Notes: generated by a model not told the origin, from the letters alone. Positions 15,676-23,730 are shown, counted from the stretch's first letter. The stretch: 34,548 bases of DNA from JAQVEB01 sp028698105 (GCA_964293155.1 CAXYYA010000037.1:1-34548), one strand, 5' to 3'. Made by a program: numbers and translations.

Positions 15676-16578
15676 ATGCAAACAACATCAAAAATTTTAA
15701 TGGTTCGTCCGGCGCGTTTCTCCTTTAACGAAGAAACGGCTGCAAACAATTATTTTCAACAGAAAACGGACTCGGGACAAGTGAACGAAAAAGCGTTGGA
15801 AGAATTCGATGCCTTTGTGAAACTGTTGCGTGGAAACGATGTTGATGTAACCGTGATCCAGGACACGCCCGAACCATCTACCCCCGATTCCGTTTTTCCG
15901 AACAACTGGTTCTCCTCGCACACAATGGGCGAGCTGGTTTTGTACCCCATGTTTGCCGAAAACCGCAGGCAGGAACGCAAGCCGTCCGCAATGAACACAT
16001 TGCTGCGCAAAATGAATCACCGTAAAATAATTGACCTCACGCACTGGGAAAACGAAAACGAATTTCTGGAGGGCACGGGAAGCATGATCTTCGATCGCGA
16101 TAAGCGAATTGCGTATGCATGCCGCTCGCCGCGAACATCGGAAAAGGCGCTGGCCGATTTTTGCGCACGCATGAATTTCGACGCGGTGGTATTTGACGCG
16201 ACCGATAAAAACGGCAACCTTATTTATCACACCAACGTGATGATGGAAGTGGGTTCGCAGGTAGCCGTTATTTGTCTGGAATCCATCAAAGACGCAAAGG
16301 AGCGGGAGAAAGTGACTTCCAGACTGCTCGCATCGGGAAAAATCATCGTGGAAATATCGCTGGATCAGGTGAACAGCTTTGCCGGAAACATGCTTGAGCT
16401 GAAGAGCCGAAACGGCAACCCGTTGATGATCATGTCGTCATCGGCGCGAGAAGCGCTTACGATGGAACAGGAAAACATCATCTCAACGTACGCACGGATT
16501 GTGTCGCCTCATTTAAAAACCATCGAAACCGTCGGAGGCGGATCGGCACGTTGCATGATTGCAGAAATTTTTGTTTAA
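15676..16578 (+). CDS. ctlX: Citrulline-hydrolysing amidinotransferase-fold enzyme CtlX
   Basis: A 300-residue member of the guanidino-group-modifying superfamily (arginine deiminase / dimethylargininase fold). The likely reaction is citrulline to ornithine with release of ammonia and carbon dioxide, as described for the citrulline ureidase of Francisella. Visible are MVRPARFSFN, DSVFPNNWFSSH, E132 in FLEGTGSM, H185 in YHTNVMM and the nucleophile C293 in GGGSARCMIAEIF, consistent with the Cys-His-Glu triad. The gene follows ornithine aminotransferase, which takes its product. Dimethylargininase activity is the main alternative, but gene context favours citrulline. Confidence 0.88.
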   Translation: MQTTSKILMVRPARFSFNEETAANNYFQQKTDSGQVNEKALEEFDAFVKLLRGNDVDVTVIQDTPEPSTPDSVFPNNWFSSHTMGELVLYPMFAENRRQERKPSAMNTLLRKMNHRKIIDLTHWENENEFLEGTGSMIFDRDKRIAYACRSPRTSEKALADFCARMNFDAVVFDATDKNGNLIYHTNVMMEVGSQVAVICLESIKDAKEREKVTSRLLASGKIIVEISLDQVNSFAGNMLELKSRNGNPLMIMSSSAREALTMEQENIISTYARIVSPHLKTIETVGGGSARCMIAEIFV

Positions 16579-16656
16579 ATACGTATTATTATTGTTTTTT
16601 TTATTTTCTTTGCATCGAAATAGAACATTTTTAATCACTTTTTATCAATTAGTAGT

Positions 16657-17070
16657 ATGAGTTTCAAATCAGAATTAAAAGAATTTTTGATGCGCGGCAG
16701 CGTAGTTGATATGGCCGTGGGTATTGTCATTGGAGCGGCCTTTGGCAAAATCGTAACATCTTTTGTAAACGACATTTTAATGCCGCCTATCGCATTGCTG
16801 TTCGGACAAGGCAGTTTCGCCGACCTCAAAGTAGTGCTGAAAGAGGCGGTGATGAACGGCGCCGAAGTTGTTACTCCGGCCATTACCTGGAATTACGGCG
16901 CTTTCATTCAAGCCATTGTGGACTTCCTGATCGTTGGTATTGCCATCTTTATGGTTATCAAAGCGATAAATAAGATGAAACGCAAAAAAGAAGAAGCTCC
17001 GGCTCCTCCCGCAGAACCAACGAAAGAAGAAACTTTGCTTACCGAAATTCGCGATTTGTTGAAGAAGTAA
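16657..17070 (+). CDS. mscL: Large-conductance mechanosensitive channel
   Basis: Homopentameric inner-membrane channel that opens under membrane tension to release solutes during hypo-osmotic shock. The 137-residue product has the N-terminal helix and TM1 (ELKEFLMRGSVVDMAVGIVIGAAFGKIVTSFVNDILMP is one continuous family signature, here given in part as FLMRGSVVDMAVG and FVNDILMP), a periplasmic loop, TM2 (about 85-105, FIQAIVDFLIVGIAIFMVI in part) and a charged C-terminal coiled helix (EETLLTEIRDLLKK). Length is normal. It is followed by a strong terminator. Confidence 0.96.
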   Translation: MSFKSELKEFLMRGSVVDMAVGIVIGAAFGKIVTSFVNDILMPPIALLFGQGSFADLKVVLKEAVMNGAEVVTPAITWNYGAFIQAIVDFLIVGIAIFMVIKAINKMKRKKEEAPAPPAEPTKEETLLTEIRDLLKK

Positions 17071-17105
17071 GTAAGAAGAACCCCTAAACCCCTGCAGGGG
17101 ACTTA

Positions 17106-17142
17106 AAACCGTCGGACCGGCAATCGGTCGGACGGTTTTTTT
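17106..17142 (+). terminator. Rho-independent terminator of mscL
   Basis: AAACCGTCGGACCG (17106-17119) pairs with CGGTCGGACGGTTT (17125-17138) over 14 positions with one G-G mismatch, loop GCAAT, followed by a T-run to 17141. Just before it, CCCCTGCAGGGG is a smaller palindrome of a sort often dispersed in these genomes. Confidence 0.9.
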
Positions 17143-17144
17143 AT

Positions 17145-17487
17145 AAGAGGTTGTCTCAAAAGTATCACTGTTGTCTCATTTTGCCATGTTGAGTCCCCAC
17201 CCAAAAAATTAGGCATAAAGAGGAAATGACATGAATAATGATTAAATAGATGCCTCCTTTCGTCGGCATGACAACTGACTTGAAGCCCAACTATCTGCGG
17301 TTGTCATTTCGAACGAAGTGAGAAATCTATAATAACTCAAAATGAGATATTTATAAAAATCTGTCATTGGGAACGAAGTGCAACATCTTCATTGTCAAGC
17401 TAAATAGATTCTTCATTTCTCCGCCAGTTGGCGGATCCATTCAGAATGACAATTTGATAGCAGATTTTACTTTTGAGACAACCTCTT
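17145..17487. mobile_element. MITE-like element 2 with 20-bp perfect terminal inverted repeats
   Basis: AAGAGGTTGTCTCAAAAGTA (17145-17164) and its exact complement (17468-17487) bound 343 bp without an ORF. Inside are two copies of a TGTCATT..GAACGAAGTG..ATCT word (near 17300 and 17362), of a kind common in Bacteroidetes intergenic regions, and a TCCGCC-AGTT-GGCGGA hairpin near 17420. It fills most of the convergent gap between mscL and the DUF4130 gene. The ends share TGTCTCAAAAG with the element at 8349-8502, so both were probably moved by one IS family whose transposase is elsewhere. No clear target duplication is seen. Confidence 0.75.
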
Positions 17488-17496
17488 TAGGTTATG

Positions 17497-18264
17497 TTAT
17501 TGCATCTCCGTGAGGTATTTCCAGTAGCGTTGCGGCATGTGTTGCCGCTGGAGCTTCAGGTTGATGCGCTCTTTGATGGTGATGCTCTTGAAATATTCGC
17601 GCCACATTTTCTGAAACAGCGCTTCTTCTTCCGACAACTTTTCGTCGCTAAGTTTTCCCAGCTTGAGCTCCGATAAGTCTTTTTGCGAAAAGGAAACTTC
17701 CGAAACGGAATGCGTATCGTAATACAGCCCGATATTGCGGTTGGTGTCGTAAATAATCCAAGGTTGGCCGGCGTATCGCGACTTAAAATGCGGGATGATC
17801 AACGAAAGTACGTTATAGCGCGGCGTAACGGGAGCGAAGTAAATACCGTCCGCCGTTTCCTGAAACCGCACAAATTGAATGAGTTTTCGGGCGTCGTTAC
17901 CAACTTTTTGGGCAATATCCTTGATGCGGAGCACATCGTCATCGCCGAAATTCATTTCGATGCCTTGCGGATGGGCGATATTTTTTCGGATGTACCGAAA
18001 AAGCAACATCTCCGCTTCGGGCAATTCCGAAAGCCAAACACTCAACATCATGTTCCGTGCGATCTTCGAAAGCTTTTTCTCCAGCGCTTTCCATACGCGA
18101 AGCGATTTTTCCTTTTCCGTAATTACATGGTATTGTTCGTCAACGAATAACGGCTTTTGTTCCGAATCCGAAAGGATCAGATCGGGAAATTTCTTCTGTT
18201 CATACGCGAAAAATACGCAGGAAAGCAATCCGTCGAAAGTCTTATCGTAGATAAAAAGGATCAT
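17497..18264 (-). CDS. DUF4130 / TIGR03915-type DNA repair-associated protein
   Basis: A 255-residue cytoplasmic protein of the family that accompanies a radical-SAM protein and, in other bacteria, a uracil-DNA-glycosylase-like domain. It begins MILFIYDKTFDGLLSCVFFAYE, has KIARNMMLSVWLSELP and ARKLIQFVRFQE, and contains APVTPRYNVLSLIIPHFKSR followed by PWIIYDTNRNIGLYY, the family signature. Function is not known biochemically; DNA modification or repair is inferred from the usual fusion with UDG-like domains. Its partner gene lies at 19868-21127, but here a flavoprotein gene lies between them. The start ATG is only 6 nt after a -7 promoter element. Confidence 0.85.
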   Translation of the reverse strand: MILFIYDKTFDGLLSCVFFAYEQKKFPDLILSDSEQKPLFVDEQYHVITEKEKSLRVWKALEKKLSKIARNMMLSVWLSELPEAEMLLFRYIRKNIAHPQGIEMNFGDDDVLRIKDIAQKVGNDARKLIQFVRFQETADGIYFAPVTPRYNVLSLIIPHFKSRYAGQPWIIYDTNRNIGLYYDTHSVSEVSFSQKDLSELKLGKLSDEKLSEEEALFQKMWREYFKSITIKERINLKLQRQHMPQRYWKYLTEMQ

Positions 18265-18269
18265 CCGTA

Positions 18270-18277
18270 CAAAGGTA
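18270..18277 (-). promoter_or_regulatory. -7 element of the DUF4130 gene
   Basis: Minus-strand 18277-18270 reads TACCTTTG, an exact TAnnTTTG. It ends 6 nt before the ATG at 18264, so the predicted mRNA is leaderless or nearly so. No -33 TTTG is seen. Confidence 0.5.
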
Positions 18278-18278
18278 T

Positions 18279-18310
18279 ATAAAAAAGACCACCGATAAAA
18301 TTATCGGCAG
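18279..18310 (-). terminator. Probable terminator of the SQR-like gene
   Basis: On the minus strand CCGATAA and TTATCGG form a 7-bp stem, extended outward by GAC/GTC across a TG-TG mismatch, and followed by TCTTTTTT. It lies downstream of the flavoprotein gene and just upstream of the DUF4130 promoter element, separating the two transcripts. Confidence 0.6.
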
Positions 18311-18387
18311 TCCCAAATCACGCATTGATTTTTATTGCCCGGCCTGCGTTAAACCGGGGCTTCTTTTATTAACCGTTCCGTTTTTGT

Positions 18388-19650
18388 TTACACAAAACCG
18401 TGATCGCCTATGAATTCGGCCGCAGGCATACCCCAACCCGGTACTCGTCCGCCGAACATCTCATAAGCCGTTTTAAAGCCGATCTTTAAAAGATAGGGCG
18501 TGTATCCCATTTTCAGAATACTCATATCGCCACCCCACCACTCGTCGGTGTGCATATAAAATCCTTTGTTGCTGCCCATATCGCCAAAGCAAAGCACTTG
18601 CGGATGAAGCGGCTCGATTTCTTTATCGTAATCGTCGCGAACGGCTTTCGCGATCATTTTTGCCACGATCACAGCTTCGGAATGCCCCGTGGATCCTAAT
18701 TTGGGCACGGTTACGGCGGCAGCGTCGCCGCAGGCGAAAACTTCGGGATAATCGGGGTTTTGCATGTAAAAATCGGTGATAATGAACCCTTGATCGTCCG
18801 AAATGGGCAAACCCTTTAAAAAGTCGTGAGGTTCCCAATCGGGGAAAATGATCTTCATTTCGGCCTCCAGGCTTGAGCCGTCCAAAAATTCGATGCCCTC
18901 TTTGTACAGGCGTTTGATCCCCTGCGTATTGGTTTTGTATCCATAACCCATTCCGGATACCATCGGGAGTAACTGATCCAGAATCTTTTTGCCGGCATCT
19001 TCTGCGATAACGTCACCGGGCGTGAAAAGCGTGATTTTTTTGGCATCACCTTTGTTATTCTTTTCAAGCCAGTCGGCCATGGAGAAAGCTACCTCAACCG
19101 GAGGACCTTCGCACGCTGCTATTGCCTGCGGCAACTTGGGAAGCTTGGGGCTTTGTCCCTGATGAAACCTGTCGGAACCGATTGCAATGGGGCCTCCTTT
19201 GTATTCCTCGTGCAGATACCGGCGCACTTCGTTACCGTAAACCGTATCGGAGAATGTGTGCCCGAAATCGGCAAATCCTTCAATTTTATCGAAGGCCAAT
19301 TTATTTCCCAACGCGATAACCAGATAGTCGTAACTTATTTCCTCCTGATCGGCTCCTTCCCGTTCGTTTGGCGTGTAGAATACCTTCTTGTTGTCCACAT
19401 CAATTTTCTCGACATTGCCTAAAATGAATTCTGTTCCATCCGATTTTAAGAAATGCTGAAACTCAAATTCCATTGTGTTTGCCGGATTTCTGTTACTGAA
19501 CACCTCGATGGGGATATTCGGTATGAAATTCAGGTAATTCTTTCGGTCAATAACGGTGATATTAACCGCATCCTTTGCCTCCTCCCGAATAAACCGGGCT
19601 GCAGTAAGCCCTGCAAAATTGCTGCCTAAAACCAATACTTTACTTTTCAT
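18388..19650 (-). CDS. Sulfide:quinone oxidoreductase-like flavoprotein
   Basis: A 420-residue FAD-dependent oxidoreductase of the two-dinucleotide-binding family, close to sulfide:quinone oxidoreductases (SQR). It opens with the FAD-binding VLVLGSNFAGLTAARFI, has a central YDYLVIALG, and a second FAD motif PEVFACGDAAA. Cysteines in AACEGPPVEVAF and VLCFGDMGSNKGF are at positions resembling two redox Cys of SQRs, and the C-terminal part (WWGGDMSILKMGYTPYLLKIGFK) could be a membrane-associating segment. Sulfide oxidation with quinone is likely but not proven; an NADH dehydrogenase-like role is the alternative. It sits between the two halves of the DUF4130/radical-SAM pair without obvious functional link. 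Confidence 0.8.
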   Translation of the reverse strand: MKSKVLVLGSNFAGLTAARFIREEAKDAVNITVIDRKNYLNFIPNIPIEVFSNRNPANTMEFEFQHFLKSDGTEFILGNVEKIDVDNKKVFYTPNEREGADQEEISYDYLVIALGNKLAFDKIEGFADFGHTFSDTVYGNEVRRYLHEEYKGGPIAIGSDRFHQGQSPKLPKLPQAIAACEGPPVEVAFSMADWLEKNNKGDAKKITLFTPGDVIAEDAGKKILDQLLPMVSGMGYGYKTNTQGIKRLYKEGIEFLDGSSLEAEMKIIFPDWEPHDFLKGLPISDDQGFIITDFYMQNPDYPEVFACGDAAAVTVPKLGSTGHSEAVIVAKMIAKAVRDDYDKEIEPLHPQVLCFGDMGSNKGFYMHTDEWWGGDMSILKMGYTPYLLKIGFKTAYEMFGGRVPGWGMPAAEFIGDHGFV

Positions 19651-19790
19651 AATTCTGGATTTTTAAAATTTACATTTGAAACAGATGGCCAGAAAATAAA
19701 GTTCTGATTTCAAAACCTTTTTTAACGGTGCAGGCAGGTTGAAAGTGTTTTTTAATATTGGGAAGGGGGTATTTCACTTTTTTAGTGTTG

Positions 19791-19798
19791 CAAAAATA
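19791..19798 (-). promoter_or_regulatory. Possible promoter of the SQR-like gene
   Basis: Minus-strand 19798-19791 reads TATTTTTG, an exact -7 element. It would give a leader of about 134 nt, starting with CACTAAAAAAGTG, a small dyad. The rest of the 217-bp gap (19651-19867) contains CCAAGTCACC-like words near 19840 that recur at 28.3 kb. No riboswitch was recognised. Confidence 0.4.
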
Positions 19799-19867
19799 GG
19801 ATTGAGCATTGCTCACATGGCGAAGGAACAGCCATCGTCTCCCAAGTCACCTTATCGCCAAGTCATA

Positions 19868-21127
19868 TTATTCTCCCCAATCAATGGAATATTGCAGTAA
19901 CTCCGCAGCTTGTTTTTTCTGTTTCTGCGAAACCTGACGGCGGACATATTGCGGCGTAAGTTCATTCACGGTTTGCATCGGCAGTTCGCGGCAAACGATA
20001 AAATATTGCGCCCGTTTCATCACCACACCCATTTTCTTCAACTGAAGAGAGTTTAATCGCCCATATCTTCGCGAAGCGATAATGAGTTTTGCCGATTTCA
20101 CGCCGATTCCCGGAACGCGAAGGATCATTTCATAAGGCGCAACGTTTACATCAATGGGGAAAAACGACGGATTACGCAACGCCCAGCCCATTTTGGGGTC
20201 AATATCCAGATCGAGGTCGGGATGTGTGTCGTTCACAATTTCATTGGCGTTGAACTCATAAAAGCGCATCAGCCAGTCGGCCTGGTACAACCTGTTTTCG
20301 CGCACCAACGGCGGCTTAGCGAGCGCCGGCAAACGACTGTCGTTGTTTATCGGAATATATCCCGAATAATACACACGCTTGAACGACGGCCGTTTGTACA
20401 GCGCCGATGCCAGCGTAAGGATCTGCTTGTCGGTATCAGGCGTGGCGCCGATAATGACCTGCGTACTTTGCCCTGCGGGCACGAATTTCGGCGCTTTTTT
20501 GAACTTTTTACGGTCTTCGGCGCTTTCCAGCATTCCCTGCTGAATGTATCGCATGGGTGCAAAAACGCTTTCGTAATCTTTTTCGGGAGCAAGCAGCTTC
20601 AGGTTCTGTTCCGACGGAATTTCGAGGTTCACGCTCATCCTGTCGGCGTACATTCCGGCCTGTGCGACCAACTCGCGGCTTGCGCCCGGAATACTTTTCA
20701 TGTGAATATAGCCGTTGAACCGGTGCACTTCGCGCAACAGTTTTACCACGCGAAGCATCTGTTCCATCGTGTAATCGGGATTACGCATCACGCCCGAACT
20801 CAGGAAAAGCCCTTCGATGTAGTTGCGCCGGTAGAACTCGACGGTAAGTTCCGCCAGCTCTTCGGCGGTAAAAGCGGTGCGGGTTACATCGTTGCTGCGG
20901 CGATTGCTGCAATAGGCGCAATCGTAAATGCAATGGTTCGTGAGCAGGATTTTGAACAACGAAATGCACCGCCCGTCGGCCGTAAAGCTGTGGCAAATGC
21001 CCCAGCCCGCAGCCGTGCCGATTCCGCCCTTCACGCTACCACGAGAAGTTCCGCTGGATGCACACGATACATCGTATTTGGCGGCATCGGCAAGAATTTT
21101 TAGTTTTTCGAGCGTTTTTTCGTTCAT
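19868..21127 (-). CDS. Putative DNA modification/repair radical SAM protein (TIGR03916 type)
   Basis: A 419-residue radical-SAM enzyme with the CX3CX2C iron-sulfur motif at C66, C70 and C73 (NHCIYDCAYCS), a SAM-binding core, and a helix-hairpin-helix DNA-binding motif near the C-terminus (RVPGIGVKSAKLIIASRRYG). Extra Cys residues occur at 22, 45 and 54. The family co-occurs with DUF4130 and UDG-like proteins and is annotated as rSAM linked to UDG; the reaction is unknown. Here the DUF4130 partner is present at 17497-18264 but separated by one gene, and no UDG domain is seen in the window. DNA repair or modification is inferred from the HhH and family linkage. Confidence 0.9.
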   Translation of the reverse strand: MNEKTLEKLKILADAAKYDVSCASSGTSRGSVKGGIGTAAGWGICHSFTADGRCISLFKILLTNHCIYDCAYCSNRRSNDVTRTAFTAEELAELTVEFYRRNYIEGLFLSSGVMRNPDYTMEQMLRVVKLLREVHRFNGYIHMKSIPGASRELVAQAGMYADRMSVNLEIPSEQNLKLLAPEKDYESVFAPMRYIQQGMLESAEDRKKFKKAPKFVPAGQSTQVIIGATPDTDKQILTLASALYKRPSFKRVYYSGYIPINNDSRLPALAKPPLVRENRLYQADWLMRFYEFNANEIVNDTHPDLDLDIDPKMGWALRNPSFFPIDVNVAPYEMILRVPGIGVKSAKLIIASRRYGRLNSLQLKKMGVVMKRAQYFIVCRELPMQTVNELTPQYVRRQVSQKQKKQAAELLQYSIDWGE

Positions 21128-21170
21128 TACCCCTCTCTACATCTCTCCCCACAAGGGAGAAACTTTTGTT
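21128..21170. repeat. CTCCCC/GGGAG hairpin repeat
   Basis: ACCCCTCTCTACATCTCTCC followed by CC-ACAA-GGGAGAAACTT forms a short CTCCC/GGGAG hairpin just upstream of the radical-SAM gene. The word order is like intergenic repeats common in this group. The rest of the divergent gap to 21375 is AT-rich, with a promoter element for the plus-strand genes at 21303-21310. Confidence 0.4.
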
Positions 21171-21302
21171 ATTTGTCAAATACAAAGAAAATAAATCGCG
21201 GGGATATTATCGAATTTAAAATCATAAAAATACGCAGGCTGTTGACAAGTTTTTAACAATCTGATTTTCAATTGAAAATAAAATTTATCGAAAATATTTT
21301 CG

Positions 21303-21310
21303 TATTTTTG
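21303..21310 (+). promoter_or_regulatory. Promoter -7 element of the DUF6249-sigma cassette
   Basis: TATTTTTG matches TAnnTTTG exactly, 65 nt before the ATG at 21376. No -33 TTTG at the right spacing is visible. Confidence 0.5.
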
Positions 21311-21375
21311 TAACCGATTGTAACTTTTGTTTGTCCTATTAGCGAAAACAAAATTAATCACTTAATAAATGAAAC

Positions 21376-21783
21376 ATGGAAAGTTTTAATGACTCAGTGG
21401 TTGCAATTATTGCGATAATATCAATATTCGGTGCACCATTTATTGCGGCAACCATACTCGGCATCAACTGGATGCGCTCCCGCCACAAAGAACGTATGGG
21501 ACTTATCAATCAGGGTATTATCCCGCCGAACGAACCTAAAAGAAAAAGAAATCCCAATCGTTTTGTTTCACTTCGAAACGGAATTGTGTTAGTTGCATTG
21601 GGCATCGGGATCATCGTTGGATTTTTGTGTGGTGAGTACCTCGTAATAGGCCAGGATAACGAGTTTTGGATGATTGCTTCTTCAATTGTATTTTTCCTTG
21701 GGATCGGTTATCTGGTATATTTTTTCGTTACACGAAATATGACGATGCCGAAAGAAACCGAATCCGATTTCTCACCGGAATAA
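21376..21783 (+). CDS. DUF6249 membrane protein
   Basis: A 135-residue integral membrane protein with three predicted TM segments: about 8-30 (VVAIIAIISIFGAPFIAATI in part), 70-88 (IVLVALGIGIIVGFLCG) and 98-118 (MIASSIVFFLGIGYLVYFF). Between TM1 and TM2 is a basic loop, RSRHKERMGLINQG then PKRKRNPNRF, characteristic of the DUF6249 family. It is 9 bp upstream of an ECF sigma factor, an arrangement I know from many Bacteroidetes, and could act in its signalling. Function is otherwise unknown. Confidence 0.85.
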   Translation: MESFNDSVVAIIAIISIFGAPFIAATILGINWMRSRHKERMGLINQGIIPPNEPKRKRNPNRFVSLRNGIVLVALGIGIIVGFLCGEYLVIGQDNEFWMIASSIVFFLGIGYLVYFFVTRNMTMPKETESDFSPE

Positions 21784-21792
21784 GCCATTGGA

Positions 21793-22371
21793 ATGAACGA
21801 ACAACTGCGCGTACAACAAGTGCTTTCGGGCAATACTTCCGCTTTCAGCTACTTTGTCGAAACCTATCAGGATATGGCGATCACCATCGCTCACCGGATT
21901 TGCGGCAACATGCAGGATGCAGAAGATGTTGTGCAGGATAGTTTCGTGAAGGCATACCGCAACTTACACGCGTTCAAGGGCGAAAGCAAATTTTCATCGT
22001 GGCTCTACCGCATTGTGTACAACACGGCAGTTACTCACACAAGGGTGAGAATGTGGACGAGCGATTCAGATATTGAGCTTTCGGATATTCGGCAGCCGTC
22101 GGATCTGGATACCGAGACGCTAATGGACGAGGCGGAACGAACAGAAGTGGTGCAGAACGTGTTAGAACAAATGCCGAAAGGCGACGCGCTGCTGCTCACA
22201 CTCTATTATATGGAAGATAACGCGGTGAAGGATATCGCGAGAATTACGGGATTAAACGAATCGAACGTGAAAGTGAAACTTTTTCGCGCACGGAAATTGT
22301 TTAAAGATAAACTCGTTGCGAGTTACGGGGTACTCGTTTCGGGTTACAACGAAAATGCGGTAATGATTTAA
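21793..22371 (+). CDS. ECF-type RNA polymerase sigma factor
   Basis: A 192-residue sigma-70-family factor with region 2 (about 15-80; DAEDVVQDSFVKAYRNL and GESKFSSWLYRIVYNTA) and region 4 (about 118-172; LPKGDALLLTLYYMED-like and IARITGLNESNVKVKLFRAR, an HTH), without regions 1.1 and 3. It is flanked by a DUF6249 membrane protein and a small two-TM protein, and the three genes are spaced 9 and 4 bp, so they form one operon. The C-terminal tail beyond residue 172 is short. No regulon can be predicted from this window. Confidence 0.93.
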   Translation: MNEQLRVQQVLSGNTSAFSYFVETYQDMAITIAHRICGNMQDAEDVVQDSFVKAYRNLHAFKGESKFSSWLYRIVYNTAVTHTRVRMWTSDSDIELSDIRQPSDLDTETLMDEAERTEVVQNVLEQMPKGDALLLTLYYMEDNAVKDIARITGLNESNVKVKLFRARKLFKDKLVASYGVLVSGYNENAVMI

Positions 22372-22375
22372 AATA

Positions 22376-22762
22376 ATGACAGACAATAACAACATACAAA
22401 AATCGGACGATGAACTTATCCGTCAAATGATGCAATCGGCTAAAAAACAGGCTCCCGAAAACCTGAAATACCGCATTATGCACCAGGTTGAAACCGAAAA
22501 TGCGCTCACGCGCAAAAAAGTTGCCGTGCAAAAGGAACAGCCCAACAATGTTTTAAAAGACTTGATCGGGATTTTCGGGATCATGTATATGGTATTGGGA
22601 ATAATTGTTGGAGGAGCCTATTTTCTGAAAGGCAAAGATTTTGTGTTCTCACCACAGTTTTTATGGACCATTGTATTAATCGCTTTTGTTTTTTCGCTTT
22701 TTTGGTTGATAACCAGACTGGACGCTTACTTGCGGGAGAAAAAGCGTAAATCTCACCAATGA
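22376..22762 (+). CDS. Small membrane protein next to the sigma factor, possible anti-sigma
   Basis: A 128-residue protein with a hydrophilic N-terminus (DELIRQMMQSAKKQAPENLK, residues about 12-31; KYRIMHQVE) and two TM segments (about 65-85, GIFGIMYMVLGIIVGGAYF; 96-115, LWTIVLIAFVFSLFWL), ending in a basic tail. It starts 4 bp after the sigma gene. The N-terminal cytoplasmic part before membrane spans is the layout of an anti-sigma factor, but no zinc-binding ZAS motif is present, so that role is a guess. The stop codon is close to a palindromic repeat. Confidence 0.8.
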   Translation: MTDNNNIQKSDDELIRQMMQSAKKQAPENLKYRIMHQVETENALTRKKVAVQKEQPNNVLKDLIGIFGIMYMVLGIIVGGAYFLKGKDFVFSPQFLWTIVLIAFVFSLFWLITRLDAYLREKKRKSHQ

Positions 22763-22766
22763 AAAA

Positions 22767-22786
22767 AGACGCGAATCGTCGCGTCT
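22767..22786. repeat. Dispersed GACGCGA/TCGCGTC palindrome
   Basis: AGACGCGA and TCGCGTCT (22767-22774, 22779-22786) form a perfect 8-bp stem with loop ATCG, followed by CTACGGG. TCTCTACG also ends the palindrome inside rfbB at 33704-33731, so they look like members of one family. Here it lies between convergent genes and might act as a bidirectional terminator, though no U-run is evident. Confidence 0.6.
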
Positions 22787-22839
22787 CTACGGGTTATTTC
22801 ATTCAAAAATGCATGAATCGGAATTCTCGCATTCCTCAC

Positions 22840-23712
22840 TTACTCGTTCATCAGCTTTTTTCGGGCTTCAGCCAGCATCTCGGGTGACTCCGCCGGTGGA
22901 AAACCCATGTTCAGCTTTTTGAAATGCTCCAAAATAATATCGCCTACTGCAACGCGCTCGAAAAACTTTTTATCGGCCGGTATCACGTACCAGGGAGCAT
23001 AATCGGTGGAAGTTTTCTCAAGCATTTCTTCGTAAACTTTTTGGTAATCGTCCCACTGTTCCCGCGCCGGTAAATCGGCAGAACTGAACTTCCAGTTTTT
23101 GTCGGGTTCATCCAACCGTGCCAGAAAGCGCTCTTTTTGCTCATCTTTCGATAAGTGCAAAAAGAATTTTATGACCACCATGCCGTTATCGGCCCAATGC
23201 TTCTCGATGGCGTTGATGGCGTTGTAGCGGTTTTCCCAAAACTCGTTATCAATCTTATCCACCGAATTGTAACCGGGAATACGTTCGTTGAGTATCCATT
23301 GCGGATTTACTTTTGTTGCCAGCACATTTTCGTAATGCGATCGGTTGAAAATCTCGATCATGCCGCGCTCGGGCAGCGCGCGATAATGCCGCCACATGTA
23401 ATCGTGCTCCAACTCGTTCTTCGACGGCGTTTTGAAACTATGCACGCGGCAACCCTGCGGGTTAATGCCCGACATCACATGGCGGATTACACCGTCTTTT
23501 CCTGCCGCATCGGGTGCCTGCAACACAATGAGCATGGAGTGCCGGTCGTCGGCATAGAACATTTCCTGATATTTCTCCAACTCTTTGATGTTGTTTTTTA
23601 TTTCGTCTTTTGCGCTTTTTTTCGTAAACCCGCCATCTTCTTTCGTCGAAAAGTCTTTCAAATTCACCTTTGAACCGGGTTGAACCCTTATTTTACTGTA
23701 ATCGAAATTCAT
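22840..23712 (-). CDS. ppk2: Polyphosphate kinase 2 family protein
   Basis: Cytoplasmic enzyme that transfers phosphate from inorganic polyphosphate to nucleotides. The 290 residues carry the PPK2 P-loop APDAAGKDG (66-74, K72), GINPQGCRVHSFKTPS, the lid/Walker B region ERGMIEIFNRSHYENVL, and KFFLHLSKDEQKERFLAR. The APDAAGKDG and NPQG patterns resemble the class that phosphorylates AMP and ADP (class III), so it may regenerate ATP from polyphosphate; class assignment is from memory. It is the last gene of the minus-strand run, 18 bp after glmS. Confidence 0.93.
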   Translation of the reverse strand: MNFDYSKIRVQPGSKVNLKDFSTKEDGGFTKKSAKDEIKNNIKELEKYQEMFYADDRHSMLIVLQAPDAAGKDGVIRHVMSGINPQGCRVHSFKTPSKNELEHDYMWRHYRALPERGMIEIFNRSHYENVLATKVNPQWILNERIPGYNSVDKIDNEFWENRYNAINAIEKHWADNGMVVIKFFLHLSKDEQKERFLARLDEPDKNWKFSSADLPAREQWDDYQKVYEEMLEKTSTDYAPWYVIPADKKFFERVAVGDIILEHFKKLNMGFPPAESPEMLAEARKKLMNE

Positions 23713-23730
23713 AATATACTGATTTTTGTA

